Below are positions 1-9,886 of a stretch of DNA of 64,000 nucleotides, piece by piece. The notes beneath the pieces were generated by a model that was not told the DNA's origin, did no database searches, and saw nothing but the letters and a program-made list of their open reading frames with translations. The DNA lies in the NCBI RefSeq assembly GCF_000143415.4, contig NW_003314316.1, positions 1,002,684 through 1,066,683 of the forward strand, in the 5' to 3' direction. The translations under genes were made by a program, and so were the position numbers. The DNA is from Selaginella moellendorffii. Taxonomy: Eukaryota; Streptophyta; Lycopodiopsida; Selaginellales; Selaginellaceae. How positions within the stretch are numbered: position 1 is the first letter of the stretch; each line of letters opens with the position of its first letter.

Positions 1-368
1 GCTGGTCAGGTCTTTGTGGGGAGCTCGCTAGTGGATCTGGGGAACTAGGTGGAAGTTTGTGCTAGTTTTTTCAGAGGAAAGGCTTGGTTCTCAAACTTTT
101 GTAGCTGCATTAAAGGCTTGCAGCAAATGCATATAGTGCCAAAGAGAAGATCGTTTTGCTGGTATAGCATGGTTGACTTTTTGCACATGGATTGGACAAG
201 TTTGCCCCTCAACTTTTCTTCTATCTACTATGAGTCAACATGTTCACTCAAGCTTAAAGAGGCAAAAGATCAAGTGTTTGACACTAAAGTTGGGAACCAC
301 CTCTAATGCCTTGGGCTGTGTAAGGAGCACTTTTTTGTATTTCCACATTATGATTTATGACAAGAGAG
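1..368 (+). pseudogene. Decayed PPR-like gene fragment
   Basis: Read in two frames, this stretch shows short pieces typical of plant PPR proteins: VFVGSSLVDL near position 12 and QTFVAALKACS near 91. Stops and frameshifts separate them, so no product is made. It ends exactly where the Ty3 LTR begins at 369, so an LTR element appears to have landed in an old PPR gene. The family call rests on short motifs only and could be wrong. Confidence 0.4.
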
Positions 369-1498
369 TGTCGCAAATGTGACTTCAGGTATCGAAAGTT
401 ACCTGTCGGCTAGTCCTTATGGACACTCTTTCCTTACTGCCACGATGGCAAGAGGTCGGTATTGCTGGACCCGTTATTAGTCTCTGCCTAAGCTAGTTGA
501 GAAACTGGTCATCACATGTGCACTTAGACCGGAAGGGCACTAAGGAAGGAAATCTTAAGTTGTCATTTGTCAAACAGACTTGACACGGTGATGATGCACT
601 TGCTAGTGTTGGGAACCCCCGCGATATTGAGATTGGTCCCTCAATATTCGCTAAATGATAGCTTACCGTGTTTGCCAAACACCCTCGCTATCATGCCCTT
701 AGCATTAGTCTCAATTCAGTCGCAAGTGCTATTTATGGAAAGTGTCCAGATTTGCTCATTTGGCATATCTACGGAATGTAGAGATCGGCCTGAACACAAT
801 GGTGTTCATCCCGTGTCCAAATTCGCAATCTAACGCTATTCCATATTTAGTAAGTTTCGGACTTATCCCAGAGACTAACTCTTGATACTAAAGGAGGCTT
901 GGGGTGAAAGCCCAAAGCATGTGTTCCTCAAGGGGGGGGGGGGGCTATGGGGGGTTTCAAATGTATAGTAGGGATAGTGGGTAGATCGGGCATGGCCGAC
1001 CAACCTGAGGCATAGTCTAGCTCCTACTTGCGTGCTTGTCCTTGTTTTGCGTCCGGCTTGGGTCTAAGCCCACGTTAGGCCACCGGTATGCCGAAATAGC
1101 GCCAAACTCTGTTTGGCTCCGTTTTGCGTGCTAGTCCTGGCATTGGGATGCTAGTTACTCTAGGACTGTTCCAAGTCGCTCCGGGTTCCTGTCCCTTCGC
1201 TCCTTGGGCTTTATGCTCCAGAGTTGCTCCTTGGGCTTTATGCTCCAGAGTTGCTCCTTGGGCTTTATGCTCCAGAGTTGCTCCGTGGTTCGATTCCATC
1301 ACTCCTTGGCTCCACGCTTGGGAGTTTGGCACCATTCCTTCGTTCAATGGCCCAAGGCCCTGAACCTCGGGTTCTGCACCACTGTCCTATGGACACGTGG
1401 CATTGACACGTGGCATAAAGAGGGTTTAGGTTCCGCTTCGTGGTGTGATCCTATGGTAAACCACTATAGGATAAAGGGTAAAAACCACGTGCGCTACA
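369..1498 (+). mobile_element. Ty3-type LTR, 5' position
   Basis: An 1130-bp repeat starting TGTCGCAAATG and ending GCTACA, the usual TG...CA ends. It is followed two bases later by a primer-binding site. Related LTRs lie at 42269-43412 and 46280-47067, and a fragment at 52919-53023. It holds a run of about 13 G near 932-944 and a three-fold 27-bp tandem repeat. No matching internal coding region follows, because the body has decayed and transposon copy A interrupts it. Confidence 0.8.
1199..1284 (+). repeat. 27-bp tandem repeat, three copies, inside LTR
   Basis: The unit contains GCTCCTTGGGCTTTATGCTC followed by CAGAGTT and occurs three times in a row. The related LTR at 42269 has only one recognisable copy near 43155, so the triplication is specific to this LTR. 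Confidence 0.85.
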
Positions 1499-1500
1499 TT

Positions 1501-1512
1501 TGGTATCAGAGG
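1501..1512 (+). other. Primer-binding site (initiator Met tRNA type)
   Basis: TGGTATCAGAGG lies two bases after the LTR end. It matches the usual plant LTR-retrotransposon primer site for initiator Met tRNA (TGGTATCAGAGC) except at the last base. This fixes the LTR as the 5' LTR of a plus-strand element. Confidence 0.8.
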
Positions 1513-2121
1513 ATGAGTCTCAGCCAATGAGATTGGGCAACTAGTCTCGTTGCATACACAGAAATGAAAACAATGATCCGAGTGGGTACACGTTTGGGTG
1601 CAAAAGGCTTCGCAATCGTTCCTTAGGTATGAATTTGGTTACCTTTTTGTACCATAATAATGTGAGCTTGCTCTTGGGCTCATAAGAGGGATTGAGTTGG
1701 CAAGATGGATTTGAGGTGTACCATTTTGCACGAGTTTGCGCTTGGGCTCGTGAGTGAGGCACATTAGCAACTCGAGGTTACACTTTGAGTTCGCAGGATT
1801 AATGTTAGCCTATCGGTGGTTCCATAAGTTGTTCCTTGTACCGTGGGTGAAAGCAAACCTCCTTGGGTTTGCTGTGAGTAGCAAAAGGCTAGTCTGTAGC
1901 TGTTTAGCACGGCACTAGTGGATCCTTCCTAGGCATGATTATAAGTGAATCAATCAAGACTGTAGGGATGAGTCAATTGATTCAAGTACTCATTGCCGTG
2001 CTCTCCCATAAACTTTTCTTGGATTGGACTGAAGGCAGTGCAAAAGCAAGCTTGAGGTTTAGTCAAAGATGAGACCGAAAAGAGAGTTGTCAGGGACGAA
2101 GGATCAAATACGTAAATCGTC
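1513..2121 (+). mobile_element. Decayed retroelement interior
   Basis: No open reading frame of a recognisable family is seen. Roughly 1805-2121 is closely related to 18436-18740, and the sequence to the right of transposon copy A continues that match. Copy A therefore sits inside this repeat. Confidence 0.55.
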
Positions 2122-2125
2122 TTTT
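2122..2125. other. 4-bp target duplication of copy A, left (TTTT)
   Basis: TTTT directly precedes the left terminal inverted repeat, and TTTT directly follows the right one at 15621-15624. A homopolymer is weak evidence alone, but copy B has an informative 4-bp duplication, TTGA. Confidence 0.55.
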
Positions 2126-2149
2126 AAGCTCTATTTCGTTAAAGTGGGA
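2126..2149 (+). repeat. Left terminal inverted repeat, copy A
   Basis: The 24 bases match the reverse complement of 15597-15620 perfectly; the match stops at the next base. Just inside, GTGGGA and TCCCAC form a second short inverted pair (2144-2165). Confidence 0.92.
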
Positions 2150-2567
2150 ATTGTTATTATCCCACTTGTAAAATAAGGTTTCCAAACCTTTATATAGTAT
2201 ATAAATATAACAAAATTCAACTGCATTGAGGCACATGCCATTTTATTTTAAACAAGGAAATGTCTACTCAATCACTTCTCCTCCCCCTGCCACTGCTTCA
2301 CCTCTCTCTTCTCCTTGTCATCGTCGTCCAATTTCTTTCCATCCTTTTAATATTGGCTCAGTTGCTGCGAGTTTAGGTGGAGCCCAAGTCCCCATTCAAT
2401 CTTTACTTTCCCCTTATTAATAAAACAACTTCGTAGACTTCCAATAACATGCTATAACACTTCTAGTATAATGCAAATCCTCTCAAAGAATTGTCTTTTA
2501 ATATTAATACAATAGCATGGAACCCCATGCCATAATAAGTTACATTTTTAAATAAATACATGCCATC
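2150..2567. other. Left subterminal noncoding region, copy A
   Basis: AT-rich sequence between the left terminal repeat and the stop codon of the leftward gene. It has a palindrome half-site near 2227-2241 and one whole degenerate palindrome at 2512-2533. A 64-residue plus-strand ORF here has no family features and is not called. Confidence 0.7.
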
Positions 2568-4908
2568 TTATACTGTTATTTTTTGCCTCCAACGCTTATA
2601 CAATAATCTTGGAATTTCATCACTCTCCACACTATCAGGATTTAAACCCAATAGTAATGCCATCTTTTCTCTAATACGTCCATGCTCATGTTCAATGGTC
2701 GAAGAACCCATCCGGTTGAGCAGATTATGGAGATGCGGATAGTGCTTGGCTAGACAATATACATGCCATAAATGATGGCTGGTGTCTGTCTGATCAAATG
2801 GCTTCTGATATACCGTTCCATCTGCCATTTGGTTGATTTTTGCAGCCACCTCCTGGACTGGCCGGTTCTCTATCACCATCGCTCCAAGCCGTTTTGCAAG
2901 GTCCCCCAGAACATACGGTTTCTTCTCCTTAGTTTCCATACTGCAAGAGATGGGGTGCACTGCATATATGTGCGTGTTCGCTGCAGTTTTAATCGGCGAG
3001 TCATCGATGATGAGGATTTCACTTGACCTAGCAGTCCGGTTCATCACTAAAGCCTCTGGCTTGACGAAGATGGGCTTGCTACCCCTCACATGGACCATAG
3101 TCAAGCAATCCTCCTGCGTTAGGAGAAAGTCAAATGGTAATATTACTCGTGTTTGATCGTGCATCATCTGTAGCAACGTTAATGCATTGTGGCGCATCAT
3201 GGATGTCCAAACTCCCAATTGCAAATTGAACCTAGCCCTCTGTTTTAAGTGTAGCATGGTCATTATTAGATCTCGCAGTTTCTCCCATGTGATTAATGTG
3301 AATTTGTCTCTTTTGACCAACTTGCGACCGCAGGCTTTGGAGGGTGCAGTGACATTCGAGGACGAACCACGCTCATGGGAGAAAAGGACACCATTTAGAT
3401 CAAAAACGATACAGTACCTTCGCCGTGACTCTGAAATGAAATGCGTCAGCATAAAACGTGGTACAAGTCAATTTTACCATCTACAATATTAGCGAATGGT
3501 GCTCCCGATGGTCGTTGAGAGGGTTTTGGTCGAGGAAACGTGAAGGGCGGAAATACTCTCCTCTGCAATATGGGGTCAATCGCATCCGATGGCGTGTGGG
3601 CACATGCCATTTCAGCTGTAGACTCTGGTACAACTGGCTCAACAGTGGCATGGGGTGGTTCCGATGGCGTGTGATCACACGCCATTTCAACTGGTGCCTC
3701 CGTTGGCAAAGTGGACATGACCGAACAGGCAGCAGGGGCGGTGTAGGGAGGTTCCAACGGCGCGTAGTCAGACGATTGGGCACACGTTGAGTCCGTTGGA
3801 AATGAGGATATGACCGGCTCGGCGGCTGGGGCGGCCTCATGCGGGTCCAATGGCACCTGGTCACCGTCAGTTGGATACGTGGACAAGATTAACTCAGTGG
3901 TATAGGCAGCATCAAGTGGAGCGTGGTCAGCTTGCTTGGCGTTGATATGGATAGTAGCCTCCACCAGCTCTGATGACTCTTGCAGGCAAGTAGAGTCCAC
4001 TGGCGGATCCATATGCATGTCCAAATATCTCCCTTCGATTGAGATGGTATCCTCCCTACTGGCTACTAAAAACAAACTCATTAGCACATTGAATCGACTA
4101 TACTATATTTACCATCAACTGCTATTGAGGAAATAGGACCGATATCACTTGGGCGCACTGCTGATTCTGAAGGATTGGACATACGTTTCGACCCTTGCTT
4201 GGCACTATCCTTCCTCGACACTAAAGGCTAGAGTTTGTATCTTAATTCAACTGAATAATCTCTACTTACCATTTGCTCTGCGACCTACATGGACAATGTT
4301 AGAAATGGTAAAAGGTTAGGAATGGATGTACTATTATTTACCTGATGGTTTGTCTTGTATGACCTTCCTCCGCTGCTCTTTGGCCACCTCAGGCTGGCCA
4401 TTGTCGTCATCATCGTCGTCGTCGTTATTGTGATCATCACCATTGTGAGGACCATCCAAGTCCTCTTCGTCCTCCTCTTCTTCGTCCTCCTCTTCTTCGT
4501 CCTCCTCTTCTTTGTCCTCCTCTTCGTCCTTCTGCTCTTCCTGCTCATTATCTTTCTCTGGCTCCTCATCCCCCTCCTGCATTTCTTCCATAGGCTGCTC
4601 AGGCTGGATGGCTTGTTCTTCCAGGACCATCTTGGGAAAATCATCTGGCCGAGTCTCCATCTCAAAATACAAGACATCCATAGCCTGTTTTAGTGCGTGA
4701 CCTAGGACCGTATCCTCACTCGACTGTCTTAACATGGTTTCTGCACGTTCTTGCACCCTTTGAAGACGACGAGATGAGAAAAACGTAGCCCTGACTTGAA
4801 AAGCATCCCTCATCCATTGTACCTCTCCATTGAGATTGGGGAAGGGGAGTCCGCTATAGGAATCTGAGTCAGGAGGTGGTGACTGGCTGCTTTCACTCAG
4901 CCCTTGAT

Positions 4909-4955
4909 CTGCAATGAATGGCATGAGCACACACGCCATAACCGCGAGGCATTAC
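4909..4955 (-). other. 47-bp palindrome-bearing intron
   Basis: Intron 6 of the leftward gene. It runs GTAATG...TTGCAG in phase 1, and the 22-bp palindrome at 4918-4939 makes up nearly half of it. Translation on both sides joins in frame (NENMI to DQGLSES). Confidence 0.75.
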
Positions 4956-5099
4956 CTATCATATTTTCGTTGCCCTTCTTCCTTTTCGAATCAAACGCCT
5001 CTGATCCCGACGACTGTCCAACGTGCTTTCGCTTTTTATGACCACTGTCAGTTTGAGCTTGGCTGGTGCTTGCCTGTTTTGCCTTTGAAGAAGTGTCTC

Positions 5100-5148
5100 C
5101 TGCAAGGAATGGCATGAGACCACACGCCATTGCAAATATAATTTGTAC
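5100..5148 (-). other. 49-bp palindrome-bearing intron
   Basis: Intron 5 of the leftward gene, GTACAA...TTGCAG, phase 1. It carries the palindrome at 5109-5130. Splicing joins RKKGG to DTSSKAK in frame. Confidence 0.75.
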
Positions 5149-5238
5149 CTCCTTTTTTCCTATTGCTTGTCTGTTTGTCCTTCTTCGACGCGCCACCAGT
5201 GCGCTTTTCAGTCCTCGTGTCTGAATATTCACAACGAT

Positions 5239-5276
5239 CTATAATCAAAATGGCGTGAGGCCTCACGTGACCTTAC
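5239..5276 (-). other. 38-bp intron made mostly of a palindrome
   Basis: Intron 4 of the leftward gene, GTAAGG...TTATAG, phase 1, only 38 bases. The palindrome at 5250-5271 fills 22 of them. Splicing joins SSQPAQ to DRCEYSD in frame. This is below the usual minimum for plant introns, so RNA evidence is needed. Confidence 0.65.
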
Positions 5277-6737
5277 CTTGTGCAGGTTGTGAGCTCGGCC
5301 CAACATGGGTATCTTCAACAGTAGCTGTTAACGCCGTTTCAGCATCTGGGGGTGGCCACGCTCCTGCATACAGAGCTTGTGAGATAACATTTAAACTTAA
5401 AGTGCGTACTCACCAGGTTCGCAGAGAAGATACTGTTTTTCTTTGGCAACTGTAATTATATGCTCCATTGAAGTCACCTCTTCAATGGAGTTTGTCACCG
5501 CAACACACGGGACACCCTTGAGTAGTGCAGCTCGAAAGAATAGTCCACCGCAGTTGTACTCGACAACGCATTTGCCCTTAGAGTCGGAAGCAAGTGACCC
5601 ACCCGCTATTGCGTTGAAGACCCAGCTGAGCATTTCCCAGGCTGCACCTGGAGCTTTCTCTGGATTCGAAAGCTCCATAGCCGTCTTCAGTTCCTCAGGC
5701 ACGAGTAAATTGACCTCCCTCAGATCAATTCGATCGGCCTTGTCGAACGAAGCTGGGAAGTCACTCCAGTCCCACTCTACTGCAGGACCAATAACAAGGG
5801 CGAGTGTGAAGATGCGGACATTCGTCGGTATCTTCTTCTTAGCCATTATCCCATGGATCTCCCGCATCTCCTTGCCTTTCAACCGAGCCTTCACCTCGTT
5901 CAAGGCCTTCCAGAACTTGTGATAGGATTCAGAGTCGTAGATCATATAGTGGACTGAAGATTTCACCTCCGCAAGTCCCACCATTAAGTCAATGATGGAG
6001 CTGACTTCGTCTGCATGAGTGATCTCCTCGTTTGTGAAGTCCATCACACAAAAGATGTTCTTGACCTGCTCATCTCCGCGGGAAACGATGCTCCTCCACC
6101 TTTGATCCTCATCCGAATTCACGTATACCCGGTAAGGTTCTCGATAGGCCTCTGCTGCGGGGTCGAGCTGTTTCTGAAGCCGGCAGTCGACATCCCTCTT
6201 AATGAAATTTGGATACTGATCCAACTTCTCAGCTTTACTTTTCGTGGCATCCCGCAGCAGATCGATGAACTTGGGGGCCCCCTTCATGTACTCGTCGATG
6301 TCTTCATTTGACAACTCCAACTCTTCCATCATCTCTTGCGTGGTGTCGATGCTCACCCTCTCCACGGCCACTTGCTCGAAGATCCAATCCTTCAATAGCG
6401 CACGAGCTCTCAGAGTCGTGCACAAGTCCTCGTATGTCACAATATGGCCGGGAGTCATTTTGGTCTTGTTGAAGACTACCTCACCACGTAGAAGAGCATT
6501 AGCCACTGTCAGAAGGTCGTCGTCGTCTAGAGACCGCGAGAAATGCAAGGCGTTGAGCTTCAAATCATTGAGCTTCCGGCCGTCCTCCACACCCATTGAG
6601 TTTAGCAACTCCCCATCACGGTACCTCCTCAACACATCTACCCATTTGTCAAAAACAACTTTTGTCGCGAGTAGAATGTTATGGATGCTGAGTGTGTCAT
6701 TGACCCCCAATGTTTTCGAGAGAAGACTCGAGAATTC

Positions 6738-6791
6738 CTGCAATGGAAATGGCGTGAGGCCACATGCTATGCCACATGCAACGAGGCTTAC
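6738..6791 (-). other. 54-bp palindrome-bearing intron, frame-neutral
   Basis: Intron 2 of the leftward gene, GTAAGC...TTGCAG, phase 0, with the palindrome at 6749-6770. Its length is a multiple of three and it has no stop in its frame. Retention would add 18 residues instead of breaking the protein, as in exitrons. In copy B (28462-28515) exon 2, this intron and exon 3 read as one open frame. Confidence 0.7.
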
Positions 6792-7970
6792 CTGCCAAGC
6801 GCTAGTTGCTAATGCACGTCATTGTCCTAGTTTTTGTGGCTTCTTCAGTTGAACCCAGAGCTTCCGTGTTCGTGCCAATGTCTCATGCAGACCCGATTTG
6901 TAGCACGTTTCTTGCTTGACATTCTGCGTGTGGGAGATGTATATGATAGATCGGAGGGGCGAGTTGCCTTTTATCAGGCGGACAACTCTTGTCTTGAAGA
7001 CTTTCTTCACCTCCTCGCCCACCATAATATCCACAACTATCTCTTGCATCGCCAAACTAGAATGCTGCCCGGAGACGGCATAGAACCGGATGTTCTGATC
7101 GTCCAACACCTTCCTATTGATCAAGTCTGGAAACCTCGTCTCGCCCTTCATTGTTCGGTAGTAGGGGATCACGTCTGCGATGTCGGGTGTTACTGGACTT
7201 GCCAGCATCTTCTGCTTCAGTTTCTCCACCCACTCATCAGATACTAGCCTGTGGTTGTATTTGCTTTGGATGTCGATACGGCTCACGTCGATTGTATATA
7301 CTTTGTTGGAATAGTAACAAGTACTATTATCTGCGACGATTTTTGCTGCCTCTTCTTGCTCTTTCTGCTCTTTGCGGCTCTTCTTTTTGGTGGGTGTAGT
7401 GTTCGAACCCGAGGCAATGGCATCACCGAGTAGCTTCTTTTTTGGAGCAGGAGAGTCGGACGTCGGCTTGAGCTTGACCACCCTTTTCTGCTTCGGGGTA
7501 GTTTCCAGATCGACCCCCTTCCCCTTCGCTTCGCGAACTGGAGGCACTCTCAACGGCTCAATGTTGGAATATAGTTTTTGAACATCGCTGTAGGTGAGGT
7601 CCGTGGATTCCATGTGATCTTCATAGACCCGCAGCGTCTTTGAAATTGTGGGCCTCCTGGACAACCTCTCCCTAGCTCCCTCTAGGAATTCCTCATAGCC
7701 GCTGCCCCCCTCCGGGAAGCCGCTAGGATGTGCAAGGTGGATCTTGAAGGCGGACGCTGTCTCTACCACAAGTGCCAGTCCATATTCTTGCATGGAACTG
7801 CATGGAGTGTCTGTCACTTGGATGAGGATCCCCATGCATTCTTTTCTCCCACCATCTGTGTTGTACAGCCTCAGATCCTCGCCTTCCATCCCGAAAGTCC
7901 AACTGGTGAGCTCCTCCCCCTTCTCTGCATCCACATTGACAGTGGCTGGAAGAAGAACGCAATTCCTCGC

Positions 7971-8209
7971 CTGTTCAGAAATGCACAACAATTAGAGCTG
8001 ACAGATGAAAAGCTAGCAGCTGGAAATAACGTGAGGCCACACGCCATTCACCACTGCATCAGATGTCTTGAGGCTGCATCCTAAGATGGCATGAGGCTAC
8101 ACGCCATCTGTAACCGGACTGCACTCAAGAGCCCAATCGGTGCATGCCAATGTTGCTACTGAATGGCATGTGGCCTCATGCCATTTTCTACTTGGCCTAA
8201 AAGACTTAC
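7971..8209 (-). other. 239-bp first intron with three palindromes
   Basis: GTAAGT donor at 8209 and GAACAG acceptor at 7971, phase 0. It joins the short first exon to ARNCVLLP. Palindromes lie at 8026-8047, 8086-8107 and 8163-8184. Confidence 0.65.
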
Positions 8210-8625
8210 CATTTGAAGCCGAATGGAGGCCGTGACAATCAAGGCCAGACTCGCTGGCGAATGTGCACTGTGTGTGCAGCGGATCGTAGCAGCAAGGCTA
8301 CTCTGCCACTTACAGTTGGAGAGTGGCGCTGAAATCTCCCGGGATGCCAAGTGGGCTGCGTGTGGGTGGCGGAGTGGGCGGCGGAGTTGGCGGCAAAGTT
8401 ACAAACTGAAGTGGACGCCGATGCACACGAGTGCGATGCGAGCGCGAGTGTGATGCAAGCGCGAGTGGACGCCAATGCACACGAGAAACCTGTAGAGAAG
8501 GTAGATGAGCGCGAATGTGAGCGTGATCGCGAGTGGGAGCGCGATGCGAGCGCGAGTACGATGCAAAACCTAACCTCACACGCGCGAAATGTCACGACGG
8601 TTGGTAATCCCGCCACGTCATCATT

Positions 8626-9298
8626 TGTAGCACACCTTATCTCTCTCCCCTTAAGCCAACTGGAAAAGGGGCAATTGCTTGATGAGAGAGCCCTTAGTGG
8701 CTATTTTGTCCCCATTTATCCCCCAAGGTTCCAAGGATCCACGGTGACAATATATCCAAATCTCATCCCATGATCACATGCGCTACACTCACCCCCCCTT
8801 TAGAGATGTCAATGTCCTCATTGACTATTGACTAACAACCCCTACTGAGCCAAGGGGAACCAGCACCTCCATTTCCGCACTCAATCTACCAATCCTTCCA
8901 TTGTGTAGACCAGCTATTCCATGTGAGGCAACTAGTCATCCACCCGTACCGCAGTCCCACGATGGATACCTTCGTCCGTGGATACTCCACACAAGAGGAA
9001 GGACGTACGCATGGATGTTCACTACATACGATTTCAAATTTAGGGGTAGGAATATACCTTGCTCAAGGGTATATTATATTTTAGATAGCCACTAATCAAT
9101 GGGAATCGAACCCGTGCCATTTGCTCTGATACCAACTGTAGCGCACCTTATCTCTCTCCCCTTAAGCCAACTGGAAAAGGGGCAATTGCTTGATGAGAGA
9201 GCCCTTAGTGGCTATTTTATCCCCATTTATCCCCCAAGGTTCCAAGGATCCACGGTGACAGTATATCCAAATCTCATCCCATGATCACATGCGCTACA
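8626..9298 (-). mobile_element. TRIM retrotransposon nested in copy A
   Basis: Two direct repeats of 162 bp (8626-8787 and 9137-9298) begin TGTAGC and end GCTACA. They enclose about 350 noncoding bases. On the minus strand, GTTGGTATCAGAGC (9136-9123) next to the LTR is a Met-tRNA primer site, and a purine tract AAAGGGGGGGTGAG abuts the other LTR. The 5-bp target duplication TCATT is at 8621-8625 and 9299-9303. This is the full anatomy of a terminal-repeat retrotransposon in miniature. Copy B has it at the same place, so it landed before the two copies separated. Confidence 0.9.
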
Positions 9299-9866
9299 TC
9301 ATTCCTCGGACTTGGGCGCCACCATTAATTTCTGGATCGCCGCGCGCATGCATGCACGTGAAATCCAAAAGAAATCCGCAACGTCATCATTCCTCGGACT
9401 GCATGCACGCGAAATCCAAAAGAAAGATCATGATTGGGATATCATTTAATACCCTCGCTATATTTATACCATGCATGATTGGATATTCCAAAGCATCTTG
9501 TATTTCCAAAAATGCCAGATGTTCAACTAAATAAAGAATGGTATACAATGTCCTTCTTGATGACCCTGCAAAGAAGCATCTGGATCGGACACCACATGAG
9601 ACCACACGAGCCTTACAATGTTTCAGGGGCATTTGCCACAGATCTGACCGTTATTTTGCTCCAAGATTCTACAGTTTGGTGTGCATTGACCTTTCCATCG
9701 ACACTGCAAAGGGACATCACAATCAGATGCGGGATCACAAGAAACCTGTTATGAAATAAAAGGACCCTCTCTATTGAAATGTGTTTATGGTTCTAGGGGC
9801 ATTGTGACATATCAAAGGATTTTACATCAAGTTCTGTATTTGCATGTTTATCAAGCTACTGAATTG

Positions 9867-9886
9867 CTAAACCCTAAACCCTAAAC
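9867..9886 (+). promoter_or_regulatory. Telo-box (CCCTAAA repeats)
   Basis: CTAAACCCTAAACCCTAAAC is nearly three units of the plant telomere motif. Plant promoters often use such telo-boxes. It lies between the divergent genes, and copy B keeps it at 31630-31649. Confidence 0.55.

Larger units (their letters stand above)
2568..8350 (-). pseudogene. 11-exon transposon gene: ParB-like / acidic / FCP-HAD-like protein, copy A
   Basis: Exons on the minus strand: 8350-8210, 7970-6792, 6737-5414, 5363-5277, 5238-5149, 5099-4956, 4908-4342, 4284-4270, 4220-4113, 4065-3478, 3430-2568. All introns are GT-AG and short. Exons sum to 5106 nt, exactly 1702 codons. Exon 2 has a lysine-rich stretch, then FYAVSGQHSSLAMQEI near residue 343, resembling the GQH/GxxR core of ParB-like domains. 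Exon 7 is strongly acidic. Exon 10 has about five proline-rich repeats. Exon 11 (about residues 1414-1701) looks like an FCP/SCP-type HAD domain: FDLNGVL, WTS, PIFVKPEA and IIDDSP. The second motif-I Asp is Asn. Copy A has a TGA stop at 6819-6817 where copy B has GGA, truncating it in exon 2. The start at 8350 is a guess; the function is unknown. Confidence 0.75.

Noticed and set aside
2226-2420. 64-residue plus-strand frame near the left terminus, also in copy B
   Set aside because: Low-complexity Ser/Pro content, no start context or domain; kept in both copies only because the whole element is similar.
4285-4693. Lys/Arg-rich and Leu/Val-rich frames overlapping the acidic exon
   Set aside because: They are other-frame readings of the GAA/GAG repeat in exon 7 of the leftward gene.
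5443-7581. Plus-strand frames of 60-200 residues
   Set aside because: Antisense shadows of exons 2 and 3 of the leftward gene; no family features, and the minus-strand model explains the sequence.
8239-8616. 125-residue Arg/Ser/His/Ala-rich minus-strand frame
   Set aside because: It lies in a low-complexity GCGAGCG block and runs past the likely first-exon splice site; it could be leader sequence, but nothing supports a protein.
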